Source: Mycolicibacterium rufum
GTDB lineage: Bacteria > Actinomycetota > Actinomycetes > Mycobacteriales > Mycobacteriaceae
Reading direction: 5' to 3'
Assembly: GCF_022374875.2 (NCBI RefSeq)
Contig: NZ_CP092427.2
Coordinates: forward strand, 1,240,001-1,304,000
Length of the DNA: 64,000 nt
Under the pieces are notes generated by a model that was given only the letters and a program-made list of their open reading frames with translations, did not search any database and had not been told where the DNA came from. This document shows, piece by piece, positions 48,851 to 57,982 of this stretch. Both the position numbers and the translations under genes were made by a program. The stretch's first letter is position 1; every line of letters begins with the position of its first letter.

Positions 48851-51130
48851 ATGGCTGCAACACGGGAAGACACCTACGTGCGCGACATCTCCGCGCTGAC
48901 GATCGCCGACGCCGAGGAGGCGGGCGGCAAGGGCGCGAACATGGGCGAGATGGTCGCCGCCGACCTGCCCGTGCCGCCGGGGTTCGTGCTGTTGCGGGAC
49001 TGCTACCGCGACTCGATGCGCTCCGGTGGGGTCGACGCGGAACTCAACGCGCTGCACCGCGAAGCGCTGGCGACCGTCTCGGACACCGCGACGCTGACCG
49101 AGCGCTGTGAGCGGATGCAGGGCCTGGTGCACAAGGCCGGCGTCAGCGACCCCGTGCGCCGGATGATCCTGGAAGCCTACCGCGCCCTGGGACCGGCCGC
49201 GGTGGTCGCGGTGCGGTCCTCGGCGACCGGTGAGGACGGCGCGGACGCGTCGTTCGCGGGCATGAACGCGACGCTGACCAACATCACCGGCGAGGACGGG
49301 CTCATCGACGCCGTGGTGCGCTGCTGGATGTCGCTGTTCAGCCCGCGCGTGATCACCTACCGCGCCAGCCGCGGCTTCACCGCCGATCCCGCGATGGCCG
49401 TCGTCGTGCAGCAGATGGTCGACTCCGAGAAAGCGGGGGTCGCGTTCACCGCCGACCCCAGCAACGGCGCTGTGGACCGCGTCGTCATCGAAGGCGCGTT
49501 CGGCCTCGGCGAGGTGGTGGTCTCCGGCGAGGTGGAGCCCGACACCTACCTCGTCGCCAAGGACACGCTGGCTCCTCTCGACGTCCGGCTCGGCCACAAG
49601 GCGTTCAAGATCGTCCGCGGCGCCGACGGCCACGACACCACCGTCGATCTGCCTGATGCCGAGGCGGATTCGCGGGTGCTGTCCGACGACGAGCTGCGCA
49701 CCATCGCCGAACTCGCGATCGCCACCGAGCGGCACAACGGATGCCCGCAGGACACGGAGTGGGCGATCTCGGGCGGCAAGACATATCTGGTGCAAGCCCG
49801 CCCGATCACCACGCTGGGCCACACCACCCCGGCCGCGGCCGAGAAGCACGTGGTGCTGGCCCGCGGGCTGGCCGCCGCGCCGGGCATCGCGTCGGGCAAG
49901 GTCCGCGTGCTCGAGACACCCGACCAGGGCGAGCGGTTGCAGGAGGGCGAGATCCTCGTTGCGCAGATGACCAATCCCGACTGGCTGCCGACGATCCGCC
50001 GCGCCGCCGCGCTGGTGACCGACACCGGAGGCATGACGTGTCACGCCGCGATCGTGGCTCGCGAACTGGGCGTGCCCTGTGTCGTCGGCACCCGCACCGC
50101 GACCCGCGATCTGCACGACGGGACCGTGGCCACCGTCGACGGGGCGCGCGGCGAGGTGGTCTCCGGACGGGTCGAGCCCAAGGCGACGGTCTCCGTGACC
50201 GAACGCAGCGTCGCCGCCCCGGCGGTCAGCGAGGTCACCGGCACCCGCGTCTACGTCAACCTCGCGATGCCGGAGTCCGCGGAAGCCGTTGCGGCGCAAC
50301 CCGTCGACGGTGTCGGTCTGCTCCGTGCCGAGTTCATGCTGACCGAGGCGCTCGGCGGCCGGCATCCGCGCGACCTGATCGCCCACGGCGAGCAGAGCAC
50401 CCTGGTCGACAAGATGGTGGCCTCGGTCGGCCGGATCGCGGCGGCCTTCGGCACGCGTCCGGTGGTGTACCGGGCCACCGACTTCCGCAGCAACGAGTTC
50501 CGCGGACTGGTGGGCGGCGAGGCGTACGAGCCCGTGGAGCACAACCCGATGATCGGTTACCGCGGCTGCTACCGGTATGTCTCCGAACCCGACCTGTTCG
50601 CCCTCGAACTCGAAGCGCTGGCCCGGGTGCGGGAGCAGTCCCCCAACGTCACACTGATGATCCCGTTCGTGCGCACCCGCTGGGAACTCGAGGCCTGCCT
50701 GGAACTGGTCGACGCCAGCCCCCTGGGGCGGCAGCGCGGCCTGAAGCGGTGGGTGATGGCCGAGGTGCCGTCGGTGGTGCACTGGCTACCGGAGTACATC
50801 GGGATGGGCATCGACGGGGTCTCCATCGGCAGCAACGACCTGACCCAGCTCGTGCTCGGCGTGGATCGCGACTCCGATGTGTGCGCCGAACTGTTCGACG
50901 AGTCGGATCCCGCTGTGCTCGACGCGATCCGCCAGATCGTCGGCACCGCCAGGCGGATGGGCATCACGTCGTCGCTGTGCGGTCAGGCGCCGTCGACCAA
51001 CCCGGCGTTCGCCGAACACCTGGTGCGGATGGGCATCACGTCGGTGTCGGTCAATCCCGACGCCGCCGCGGCGGCGCGACGGGTGATCGCCGCGGCCGAG
51101 CGACGGGTCATGCTCGAAGCCGCGCGGTGA
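48851..51130 (+). CDS. ppsA: Phosphoenolpyruvate synthase (PpsA)
   Basis: The protein has 759 residues. The N-terminal ATP-grasp part starts AGGKGANMGEM and has VAVRSSATGEDGADASFAGM. The phospho-histidine domain is TDTGGMTCHAAIVARELGVP. The C-terminal PEP/pyruvate barrel has MIPFVRTRWELEACL and SIGSNDLTQLVLGVDRDS. It converts pyruvate and ATP to PEP, AMP and phosphate. The ATG at 48851 follows a region with three DosR-box-like sites. Its stop overlaps the GTG of the following ATPase. Together with pfkB it would allow carbon flow to be switched in hypoxia. Confidence 0.9.
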   Translation: MAATREDTYVRDISALTIADAEEAGGKGANMGEMVAADLPVPPGFVLLRDCYRDSMRSGGVDAELNALHREALATVSDTATLTERCERMQGLVHKAGVSDPVRRMILEAYRALGPAAVVAVRSSATGEDGADASFAGMNATLTNITGEDGLIDAVVRCWMSLFSPRVITYRASRGFTADPAMAVVVQQMVDSEKAGVAFTADPSNGAVDRVVIEGAFGLGEVVVSGEVEPDTYLVAKDTLAPLDVRLGHKAFKIVRGADGHDTTVDLPDAEADSRVLSDDELRTIAELAIATERHNGCPQDTEWAISGGKTYLVQARPITTLGHTTPAAAEKHVVLARGLAAAPGIASGKVRVLETPDQGERLQEGEILVAQMTNPDWLPTIRRAAALVTDTGGMTCHAAIVARELGVPCVVGTRTATRDLHDGTVATVDGARGEVVSGRVEPKATVSVTERSVAAPAVSEVTGTRVYVNLAMPESAEAVAAQPVDGVGLLRAEFMLTEALGGRHPRDLIAHGEQSTLVDKMVASVGRIAAAFGTRPVVYRATDFRSNEFRGLVGGEAYEPVEHNPMIGYRGCYRYVSEPDLFALELEALARVREQSPNVTLMIPFVRTRWELEACLELVDASPLGRQRGLKRWVMAEVPSVVHWLPEYIGMGIDGVSIGSNDLTQLVLGVDRDSDVCAELFDESDPAVLDAIRQIVGTARRMGITSSLCGQAPSTNPAFAEHLVRMGITSVSVNPDAAAAARRVIAAAERRVMLEAAR

Positions 51131-53754
51131 CCACGACACCGGCACCGGCACTGCCCGACGTCGCCCGCACCCGCGACACCGTCGCGGGTGCCCCGGTCGG
51201 CGAGGTGCTGGCCGCACTCGGCACCTCCCCCGAGGGCCTGACGACCGCGCAGGCGCGCCAACGCGCCGTCAGCGTGGGCCCCAACGTGGTACGCACGCAC
51301 CGGGTCAGTGCCGTGGCCGTGCTGCGCCGCCAGTTCCGCAACGCGGTTCTCGGACTGCTCGCCGCGACCGCGGTGCTGTCCTGGTTCCTCGGCGACAGCA
51401 CGCAGGCCGTCATCATCGGCATCATTCTGCTGGTCAGCGTCGGCCTCGGCTTCATCAACGAGTACCGGGCCGAACGTGCCGCCGCCGCTCTGCATTCCGG
51501 CATCCATCACACCGCGGTGGTGCGTCGCGACGGCCGCTACCGTCGTGTCGACGTCGGTGAGCTGGTACCCGGCGACGTGATCGCACTGACACTCGGCGAA
51601 CTGGTGCCCGCCGACGTGCGCCTCCTGGACGTCACCGGCCTGGAGTGCAACGAGAGCATCCTGACCGGGGAGTCGGCGGTCGCGGAGAAGTCCGCCGATC
51701 CGCTGCCCGCCGGCACGGCCGTCGCCGACGCCCGCAACCTCGCGTACATGGGGACCGTGGTCGCCGCCGGCGCCGCCACGGCCGTCGTGTACGCGACCGG
51801 CGCGAACGCCGAATTCGGCCGCATCGCCGTGGGTTTGGGCGAGCGCCAGCCCGAGACCGAGTTCCAGGCCGGTCTGCGCCGCTTCTCCTATCTGCTGTTG
51901 CGGGTGGCGATGGTGCTGACCGTCGTCATCATCGTGACCAACCTGCTGCTCGGCCGCCCACCGATCGACGCGGCGCTGTTCGGTCTGGCCATCGCCGTCG
52001 GGATCACCCCCCAGCTGCTACCCGCCGTGGTGAGCACCAGCCTGGCGACCGGCTCGCGGCGCCTGGCGGCATGCAAGGTCCTGGTCAAGCGGCTGGTGTG
52101 CATCGAAGACCTCGGCGACATCGACGTCCTGATCACCGACAAGACCGGAACCCTCACCGAGGGGCACGTCGCGCTGATCGGGGCGGTCGACGCGGCCGGC
52201 GCACCCAGTGACGACGTGCTGCGCTGCGGACTGCTGGCAACCGACCTCGACCCGGCCGTCGGCGGCGACAGCGCCAACGATCTGGACGCCGCGCTGTGGA
52301 CGGGCCGGCGGCCCGTCACCGGCGTGCGACGGCTGGCCACCCTGCCGTTCGACCACACCCGGCGCGCCACCTCCGCGTTGGTCGACGACGGCGGCACCCG
52401 TGTGCTCGTCGTCAAGGGCGCCCCCGAGCAGGTGATGGCGCGCTGCACCGCGATTCCCGACGTCGCGGCACACACCCTGTCCGAACTGTTCGCCGCGGGC
52501 CGGCGAGTGGTCGCGGTGGCGACCCGGCCTGCCGCCGGGCTCACCCGCGTCGTGGCCACCGACGAGACCGGTTTGCGGCTGGCCGGATTCCTGGTGTTCG
52601 CCGACAATCCGAAGCCCGCCGCCCGCGACTCGCTGGCCCGCCTGGCCGCACTGGGCATCGAGGTGAAGATCGCCACCGGCGACAACGCGGCCGTCGCCGA
52701 AAAGGTCTGCGATGAACTGGGTCTGATCAGCAAGGGCACCATCACCGGCGCGCAGCTCGACCGGGTCGACGACGCCGACATCGACGCGGTGACCCGGAAC
52801 CACACCATCTTCGCCCGGATCTCCCCCACCCAGAAGGCACGGATCGTCACCTCGCTGCGCCACACCGGTCGCTCGGTCGGCTTCCTCGGCGACGGGGTCA
52901 ACGACGCGCTGGCGCTGCACTCCGCCGACGTCGGCATCTCGGTGGACACCGCGACCGACGTGGCCAAGGACGCCGCCGACGTCGTGCTGCTGGAGAAGGA
53001 TCTGGGGGTGCTCGCCACGGGTGTGGCCGAGGGGCGGCGCATCTTCGCCAACACCATCAAATACGTGCTGATGGGGACGTCGAGCAACTTCGGCAACATG
53101 TTCAGTGCCGCCGCGGCGTCGGCCGTGCTGCCGTTCCTGCCGATGCTGCCGGGCCAGATCCTGCTGAACAACCTGCTCTACGACACCTCACAGCTCGCCA
53201 TTCCCGCCGACCGCGTCGACGAGGATCAACTGCACGCGCCCGCGCACTGGAACATCGCGTTCATCCGGCGCTTCATGCTGACCTTCGGCCCGGTCAGCTC
53301 CCTGTTCGACTTCCTCACCTTCGGGCTGATGCTCGGTGTGCTGCACGCGGGTCCGGTCGAGTTCCGCACGGGCTGGTTCGTCGAATCCCTGGCCACCCAG
53401 ACGCTAATCATCTTCGCGATCCGCACCCGCAAGGTGCCGTTCTTCCGCAGCAGGCCCGCCGCCCTGCTGGTGGCCACCACCGCCGCGGTGATCGCCACCG
53501 GCATCCTGCTCACCGTCTCCCCCGTGGCGGCACGCCTGGGGTTCACGCCGCTGCCCTGGCAGTTCTTCGCCGCGCTCGTGGCCCTGACCATCGGCTACCT
53601 GATCCTGGTCGACGTCACCAAGTCGGTGTTCTACGCCGAACCGATGCGGCTGGCCGACTCGCCGCACCGGACCCGCGGGGAGGCCCACCGCATCCATCGC
53701 CGGGCCGCCCGCTTCAGCCACCCCGGCCGGCTGCCCGCCACGGCGCCCCGATGA
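51127..53754 (+). CDS. MgtA-type (P3B-like) cation-transporting P-ATPase
   Basis: The protein has 875 residues. Features are the actuator loop LECNESILTGESAVAEKSAD, the phosphorylation motif VLITDKTGTLTEGH, the hinge FLGDGVNDALALHSADVGIS, and the membrane segment AVGITPQLLPAVVSTSLATG. The last is typical of magnesium-importing MgtA/MgtB pumps, as is the missing N-terminal metal-binding domain. C-terminal segments include SSNFGNMFSAAAASAVLPFL. It starts at GTG 51127, overlapping ppsA, and its stop overlaps the next ATPase (ATGA). Mg2+ uptake is the likely role. Confidence 0.87.
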   Translation: MTTTPAPALPDVARTRDTVAGAPVGEVLAALGTSPEGLTTAQARQRAVSVGPNVVRTHRVSAVAVLRRQFRNAVLGLLAATAVLSWFLGDSTQAVIIGIILLVSVGLGFINEYRAERAAAALHSGIHHTAVVRRDGRYRRVDVGELVPGDVIALTLGELVPADVRLLDVTGLECNESILTGESAVAEKSADPLPAGTAVADARNLAYMGTVVAAGAATAVVYATGANAEFGRIAVGLGERQPETEFQAGLRRFSYLLLRVAMVLTVVIIVTNLLLGRPPIDAALFGLAIAVGITPQLLPAVVSTSLATGSRRLAACKVLVKRLVCIEDLGDIDVLITDKTGTLTEGHVALIGAVDAAGAPSDDVLRCGLLATDLDPAVGGDSANDLDAALWTGRRPVTGVRRLATLPFDHTRRATSALVDDGGTRVLVVKGAPEQVMARCTAIPDVAAHTLSELFAAGRRVVAVATRPAAGLTRVVATDETGLRLAGFLVFADNPKPAARDSLARLAALGIEVKIATGDNAAVAEKVCDELGLISKGTITGAQLDRVDDADIDAVTRNHTIFARISPTQKARIVTSLRHTGRSVGFLGDGVNDALALHSADVGISVDTATDVAKDAADVVLLEKDLGVLATGVAEGRRIFANTIKYVLMGTSSNFGNMFSAAAASAVLPFLPMLPGQILLNNLLYDTSQLAIPADRVDEDQLHAPAHWNIAFIRRFMLTFGPVSSLFDFLTFGLMLGVLHAGPVEFRTGWFVESLATQTLIIFAIRTRKVPFFRSRPAALLVATTAAVIATGILLTVSPVAARLGFTPLPWQFFAALVALTIGYLILVDVTKSVFYAEPMRLADSPHRTRGEAHRIHRRAARFSHPGRLPATAPR

Positions 53755-56054
53755 CCGCCGTGCTGTCGCGGTGGCGCCGGTACCTGGAGCCGGCGCTGAC
53801 GATCATCACCGTCGGAGCCCTCGTCGCGGGCGGAATCGCCTGGGCTGCAGGCCAACAGCAGCTTGCCGACGGATGCTGGATCGCCGGCACGCTGACCGCG
53901 CTGGCACCGGCACTGTGGTGGGTGATCGCCACACTGCGCCACGGCCGCGCCGGGGTCGACGTCATCGCGGTGCTGTCGCTGGTCGGCACGCTGATGGTCG
54001 GCGAATATCTGGCCGGCGCGTTGATCGCGGTGATGCTGGCCGGCGGCCGCGCCCTCGAAGCGGCGGCACAGCGCCGCGCCTCCCACGACCTGCAGGCGCT
54101 GCTGGCGCACGCGCCGCGCTCGGCCCGCCGCCGCACCGGCGAGACGGTCACCACGGTGCCGCTCGAGGACGTCGTCGTCGACGACCTGCTGGTGGTGCGC
54201 CCGGGCGAGGTCGTCCCGGTCGACGGCCGGGTCACCGGCACGGTCGCCGTCCTCGACGAGTCGGTGCTCACCGGGGAACCACTGCACGTCGAACATCCGG
54301 CCGGCGACGCGGTGCGCAGCGGCGCGGTCAACGCCGGCGGCGCGTTCGAGCTGCGGGCGACGGCGACCGCCGCGGACAGCACCTACGCCGGCATCGTCCG
54401 CCTCGCCCGAGAGGCCGGCGCCGAGAGCGCACCCATCATCCGGCTCGCCGACCGGATCGCCGCGTGGTTCCTGCCGGTCACGCTCGTCAGCGCCGGTGCG
54501 GCGTGGTGGTTCAGCGGATCACCGGCCCGGGCCGTCGCGGTGCTCGTCGTCGCGACCCCCTGCCCGCTGCTGCTCGCCGCCCCGGTCGCGATCGTGTCCG
54601 GGCTGTCCCGCGCCTCCCGCCGCGGAGTGGTGATCCGCAGCGGCGGAGCACTCGAAAGCCTCGGCCAGGCAACCACACTCGTGCTCGACAAGACGGGTAC
54701 CCTCACTCAGGGCCGGCCGACGGTCCTCGACACCCTGACCGCCCCCGGCCACCGCGCCGCCGACGTGCTGACGCTGGCCGCGTCGGTCGACCAGATGTCG
54801 TCGCACGTCCTGGCCGAGGCCATCGTCGGCGAGGCGCTGACCCAGGGGCTGCAGCCGGAGCTGCCGGCGCACGTCACCGAGGAACCCGGCCGCGGCGCCA
54901 CCGCGACCGTCGGACACCGCCGGGTGTACGTGGGCAAGCTGAACACCGATGACCTCGTTGCGCCGTGGGCCAGGTCCGCGGCGAACCGTGCGCGGCTCGA
55001 TTCGGCCGCCCTCGCCTGGGTCTGCGTCGACGGCGAACCCGTCGGAGCCGTGCTGCTGCGCGATCCCCTGCGCCGCGATGCTCCCCGCACCATCCGGCGG
55101 CTGCGGGCGGCGGGGCTCAACCGCCTCGTCATGCTGACCGGAGACCGTCCCGATCCCGCGCGCGAGGTCGGGGCCGTGCTCGGACTCGACGCCGTCTACG
55201 CGCAGCAGAGCCCTGCCGACAAGGTCGCGGCGGTACGCACCGAACGCGAGTCCGCCACCACGATCATGGTCGGCGACGGGGTCAACGACGCACCGGCGCT
55301 CGCCGCCGCGACGGTCGGCGTCGCGATGGGAGCGCGCGGGGCGACCGCGTCGTCGGAGGCCGCCGACATCGTCCTGACCACCAACCGGCTCGATCGGTTG
55401 GCCGATGCGATGGACATCGCCCGGTGGTCCCGGCGTATCGCCGTGCAGAGCGCCACCGTCGGCATGGCGCTGTCGGGGGTCGCGATGGCCGTGGCGGCCG
55501 TCGGCTGGCTGCCGCCCGCATGGGGGGCGCTGTTGCAGGAGGGCATCGACGTCGCGGTGATCCTCAACGCGCTGCGGGCGCTGGGCACCGATCCCGCCAC
55601 CCACGTCGACCTGCCGGCCGACACGGGAGAACTGTTGCGGCGCTTCGCCTACGAGCACGACGAGCTGCGTGAGGCGGTCGGGTTGCTGCGCGAGGCCGCC
55701 GATCAGCTGGTCGGCGCCGACCCGGCGGCGCTGGCCACCCTGAGCCGCGCCCACGCGTTCCTCACCGACCGGCTGCTGCCCCACGAACTCGCCGAGGAGA
55801 CCCAGCTCTACCCGGCGCTGGCGCGCCCGCTCGGTGGCGGCGAGGCCACCGCGACCATGAGCCGGACCCACGCCGAGATCCAGCGGTTGTCCGACCGGAT
55901 CGGCACCCACGTCGCCCTGGCCCGCGCGTCCGGCGGCGTCGAGCCCGACCAGACCGAGGATCTCCTCGCGTGTCTCTACGGGCTCTACGCCCTCCTGCAG
56001 CTTCATTTCCTGCAGGAGGAGGAGAACTACTTCACGCTCACCGGTGACCAGTGA
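53751..56054 (+). CDS. P1B-5-type metal ATPase with C-terminal hemerythrin domain
   Basis: The protein has 767 residues. The core has DESVLTGEPLHVEHPAGD, VVATPCPLLLAAPVAIVSGL (TPCPL rather than CPC), LVLDKTGTLTQGRP, MVGDGVNDAPALAAA and the QExxD motif LLQEGIDVAVIL. The TPCPL plus QExxD pair marks P1B-5 pumps (Ni/Fe export; recalled family knowledge). From about residue 630 a hemerythrin-like bundle follows, with candidate iron ligands H636, H678 and E682, H707, H752 and E756 (YEHDEL, LLPHELAEE, SRTHAEI, LHFLQEEE). The diiron site could sense O2 or iron. ATG 53751 overlaps the previous stop. Confidence 0.87.
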   Translation: MTAVLSRWRRYLEPALTIITVGALVAGGIAWAAGQQQLADGCWIAGTLTALAPALWWVIATLRHGRAGVDVIAVLSLVGTLMVGEYLAGALIAVMLAGGRALEAAAQRRASHDLQALLAHAPRSARRRTGETVTTVPLEDVVVDDLLVVRPGEVVPVDGRVTGTVAVLDESVLTGEPLHVEHPAGDAVRSGAVNAGGAFELRATATAADSTYAGIVRLAREAGAESAPIIRLADRIAAWFLPVTLVSAGAAWWFSGSPARAVAVLVVATPCPLLLAAPVAIVSGLSRASRRGVVIRSGGALESLGQATTLVLDKTGTLTQGRPTVLDTLTAPGHRAADVLTLAASVDQMSSHVLAEAIVGEALTQGLQPELPAHVTEEPGRGATATVGHRRVYVGKLNTDDLVAPWARSAANRARLDSAALAWVCVDGEPVGAVLLRDPLRRDAPRTIRRLRAAGLNRLVMLTGDRPDPAREVGAVLGLDAVYAQQSPADKVAAVRTERESATTIMVGDGVNDAPALAAATVGVAMGARGATASSEAADIVLTTNRLDRLADAMDIARWSRRIAVQSATVGMALSGVAMAVAAVGWLPPAWGALLQEGIDVAVILNALRALGTDPATHVDLPADTGELLRRFAYEHDELREAVGLLREAADQLVGADPAALATLSRAHAFLTDRLLPHELAEETQLYPALARPLGGGEATATMSRTHAEIQRLSDRIGTHVALARASGGVEPDQTEDLLACLYGLYALLQLHFLQEEENYFTLTGDQ

Positions 56055-56146
56055 CGTGACCAAGGACCCTTCCTGCGCTGCCGCGCCGGCCCATAGCGTC
56101 GGGCCGAGCACACATACGGACACTCCCCAGCGGATCGGAGAACGCG

Positions 56147-56956
56147 ATGTCGGACACCACGTCCCGCGATGATCGGCCGGTGATCGCCGGCGTCGACGGC
56201 TCCGCGGTGGCGCTGCACGCCGCTGAATGGGCCGCCGACGAAGCGCTCGCCCGGGGTGCCGGGCTGCGCCTGGTGTACGTGACCAAGGCCCGGCACACCA
56301 GCACCGACGACTACAACGACGACGTCCACCACGGCCGGACCGCGCTCGAGCAGGCCAGCGTCACCGTCGGGTCGCGGTGCCCGGGTCTGGACGTCAGCAC
56401 CTCGATCGTCGGCGGACCGGCGGGCGCCGCCCTGGTGACCCTGTCGGCGCAGGCCGAGATGGTGTGCGTCGGCTCCGTCGGCATCGGCCGCTATGCCCGA
56501 TCGATCCTGGGCTCGACGGCGTCGGAACTGGCAGAGAAGTCCTCGTGCCCGGTGGCGGTGATCCGGCCGGCGGACGAGCCGGCGGGCCACGGCGTCAACT
56601 GGATCGTGGTCGCCGTCAACGACGATCCCGACAACACCGCGGTGGTCGACTGCGCGATGCACGAGGCGGCGCTGCGGGACGCGCCTGTGCTGGCCCTCGG
56701 TGATCGCGCCACCGCGACGGCGCCCCGCCGCCTCGACGACGACGTCCGCGCGTTGCGGCACCGGTATCCCGGCGTGCACGTGTACCCGATCGCCGAGCGC
56801 GCCGACGTCCGGCACTTCCTCAAGAAGCACCGGGAACCGGTGTCGCTCGCGGTGATCGGCAGCACCGAGTCCGGTGAACTCGCTGAGATCATCGGCCACC
56901 GGGAACACCCGATGTACCGGCATGCCCACGCCTCGGCGCTGGTGGTACGGCACTGA
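56147..56956 (+). CDS. Universal stress protein, tandem-domain
   Basis: The protein has 269 residues with two UspA domains. The first keeps the ATP motif G-x2-G-x9-G-S (GSVGIGRYARSILGST). The second (from about residue 150) lacks it: LAVIGSTESGELAEIIG. GGAG lies just upstream of the ATG at 56147. It begins 92 bp after the P1B-5 ATPase; in that gap only a weak half-site resembling a DosR box was seen. It resembles in layout the DosR-regulon USPs of M. tuberculosis such as Rv3134c. Confidence 0.87.
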   Translation: MSDTTSRDDRPVIAGVDGSAVALHAAEWAADEALARGAGLRLVYVTKARHTSTDDYNDDVHHGRTALEQASVTVGSRCPGLDVSTSIVGGPAGAALVTLSAQAEMVCVGSVGIGRYARSILGSTASELAEKSSCPVAVIRPADEPAGHGVNWIVVAVNDDPDNTAVVDCAMHEAALRDAPVLALGDRATATAPRRLDDDVRALRHRYPGVHVYPIAERADVRHFLKKHREPVSLAVIGSTESGELAEIIGHREHPMYRHAHASALVVRH

Positions 56957-57004
56957 CCGAGGTGGTACCGGGTCGTCGCCTCCGATGGCCAAGCGGCATC
57001 TCGA

Positions 57005-57024
57005 CGTGGGACCTCCGGCCCTCT
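57005..57024. promoter_or_regulatory. DosR-box-like site upstream of the second universal stress gene
   Basis: CGTGGGACCTCCGGCCCTCT matches GGGAC-CTNNG-GCCCT, one of the best sites in the window. It lies about 75 bp before the ATG at 57099. A GGGAC half-site follows at 57029-57033. Confidence 0.7.
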
Positions 57025-57098
57025 GCGCGGGACCGTCGCGTGACTACCGTCGGTGGTGACCGCCATGCGCGCGACGGCGGCACGTACGAGGAGTTCTG

Positions 57099-57980
57099 AT
57101 GACCAAATCCCCCAGCGAATACGGCATCGTCGTCGGTATCGACGGCTCTCCCGAGGCGCACGCCGCGATCCGGTGGGCGGCCGACGAGGCGTTGCTGCGC
57201 CACGAACCCGTGACGCTGATCCACGTCGTGGCGCCGATCGTGGTGACCTGGCCGATCGAGAGCGTCGAATACAGCTACGCGCAGTGGCAGGACGACAACG
57301 CGCGCTACCAGATCGAGCAGGCGCAGAAGACGTTGCAGGCGTCGGTCGGGGACGGCGCCGCACCGTCGGTGCGCTCCCTGCTGCGCCACGGCGGCGTGGT
57401 CACCGAGCTGACCGCTGCCGCGGCGAAGGCGAGCCTGGTGGTGGTCGGCAGCCGGGGCCTCGGACCGATCGGCGGCGTGCTGCTGGGCTCGGCGAGCCGG
57501 AACCTGTTGCACCACGCGACGTGTCCGGTGGTCGTCACCAAGGCCGACGTGATGAAGTCGCCGGAACGCACCGCACCGGTTCTGCTGGGTATCGACGGGA
57601 CCCCGGCGTCCGAGGCCGCCACCGCGTTCGCCTTCGACGAGGCCTCCCGCCGCGGCGTCGACCTGGTGGCGCTGCACGCCTGGAGCGACGTCGGCGTGTT
57701 CCCGATCCTCGGAATGGATTGGCACAAGTACGAGCAGGAGGGCCACGAGATCCTCGGCGAGCGCCTGGCGGGCTGGCAGGAGCGCTACCCCGACGTGCAC
57801 GTCCAGCGCCGCATCGTCTGCGACCGCCCGGGGCGCTGGCTCGTCGACGAGTCGAGGAAGGCCCAGCTGGTGGTCGTCGGGACGCGGGGCCGCGGCGGCA
57901 TCCCGGGCATGCTGCTGGGCTCGGTGAGCACCGCGGTCGCCGAATCGGCCTCCGCGCCTGCGGTCGTGGTGCCGAGCTGA
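57099..57980 (+). CDS. Universal stress protein, tandem-domain, both ATP sites intact
   Basis: The protein has 293 residues. Both UspA domains carry G-x2-G-x9-G-S: GSRGLGPIGGVLLGS and GTRGRGGIPGMLLGS. It resembles the ATP-binding mycobacterial USPs (Rv2005c, Rv2623, Rv1996 type), which link ATP level to growth arrest. GAGGAG lies 7 bp before the ATG at 57099. The 3' end nearly abuts the convergent tgs1. Unlike the other three USPs in the window it has no degenerate domain. Confidence 0.9.
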   Translation: MTKSPSEYGIVVGIDGSPEAHAAIRWAADEALLRHEPVTLIHVVAPIVVTWPIESVEYSYAQWQDDNARYQIEQAQKTLQASVGDGAAPSVRSLLRHGGVVTELTAAAAKASLVVVGSRGLGPIGGVLLGSASRNLLHHATCPVVVTKADVMKSPERTAPVLLGIDGTPASEAATAFAFDEASRRGVDLVALHAWSDVGVFPILGMDWHKYEQEGHEILGERLAGWQERYPDVHVQRRIVCDRPGRWLVDESRKAQLVVVGTRGRGGIPGMLLGSVSTAVAESASAPAVVVPS

Positions 57981-57982
57981 CG

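Noticed and set aside
45023..50782. Open minus-strand frame of 1919 codons extending otsB1 to position 50782
   Set aside because: The upstream 700 codons are antisense to ppsA and show no family motifs; GAGGAG before ATG 48652 and the DosR-like boxes place the true start there.
56058..56085. DosR-box candidate before the universal stress gene at 56147 (AAGGACCCTTCCTGC)
   Set aside because: Only one half-site matches and the spacing of the second is wrong.
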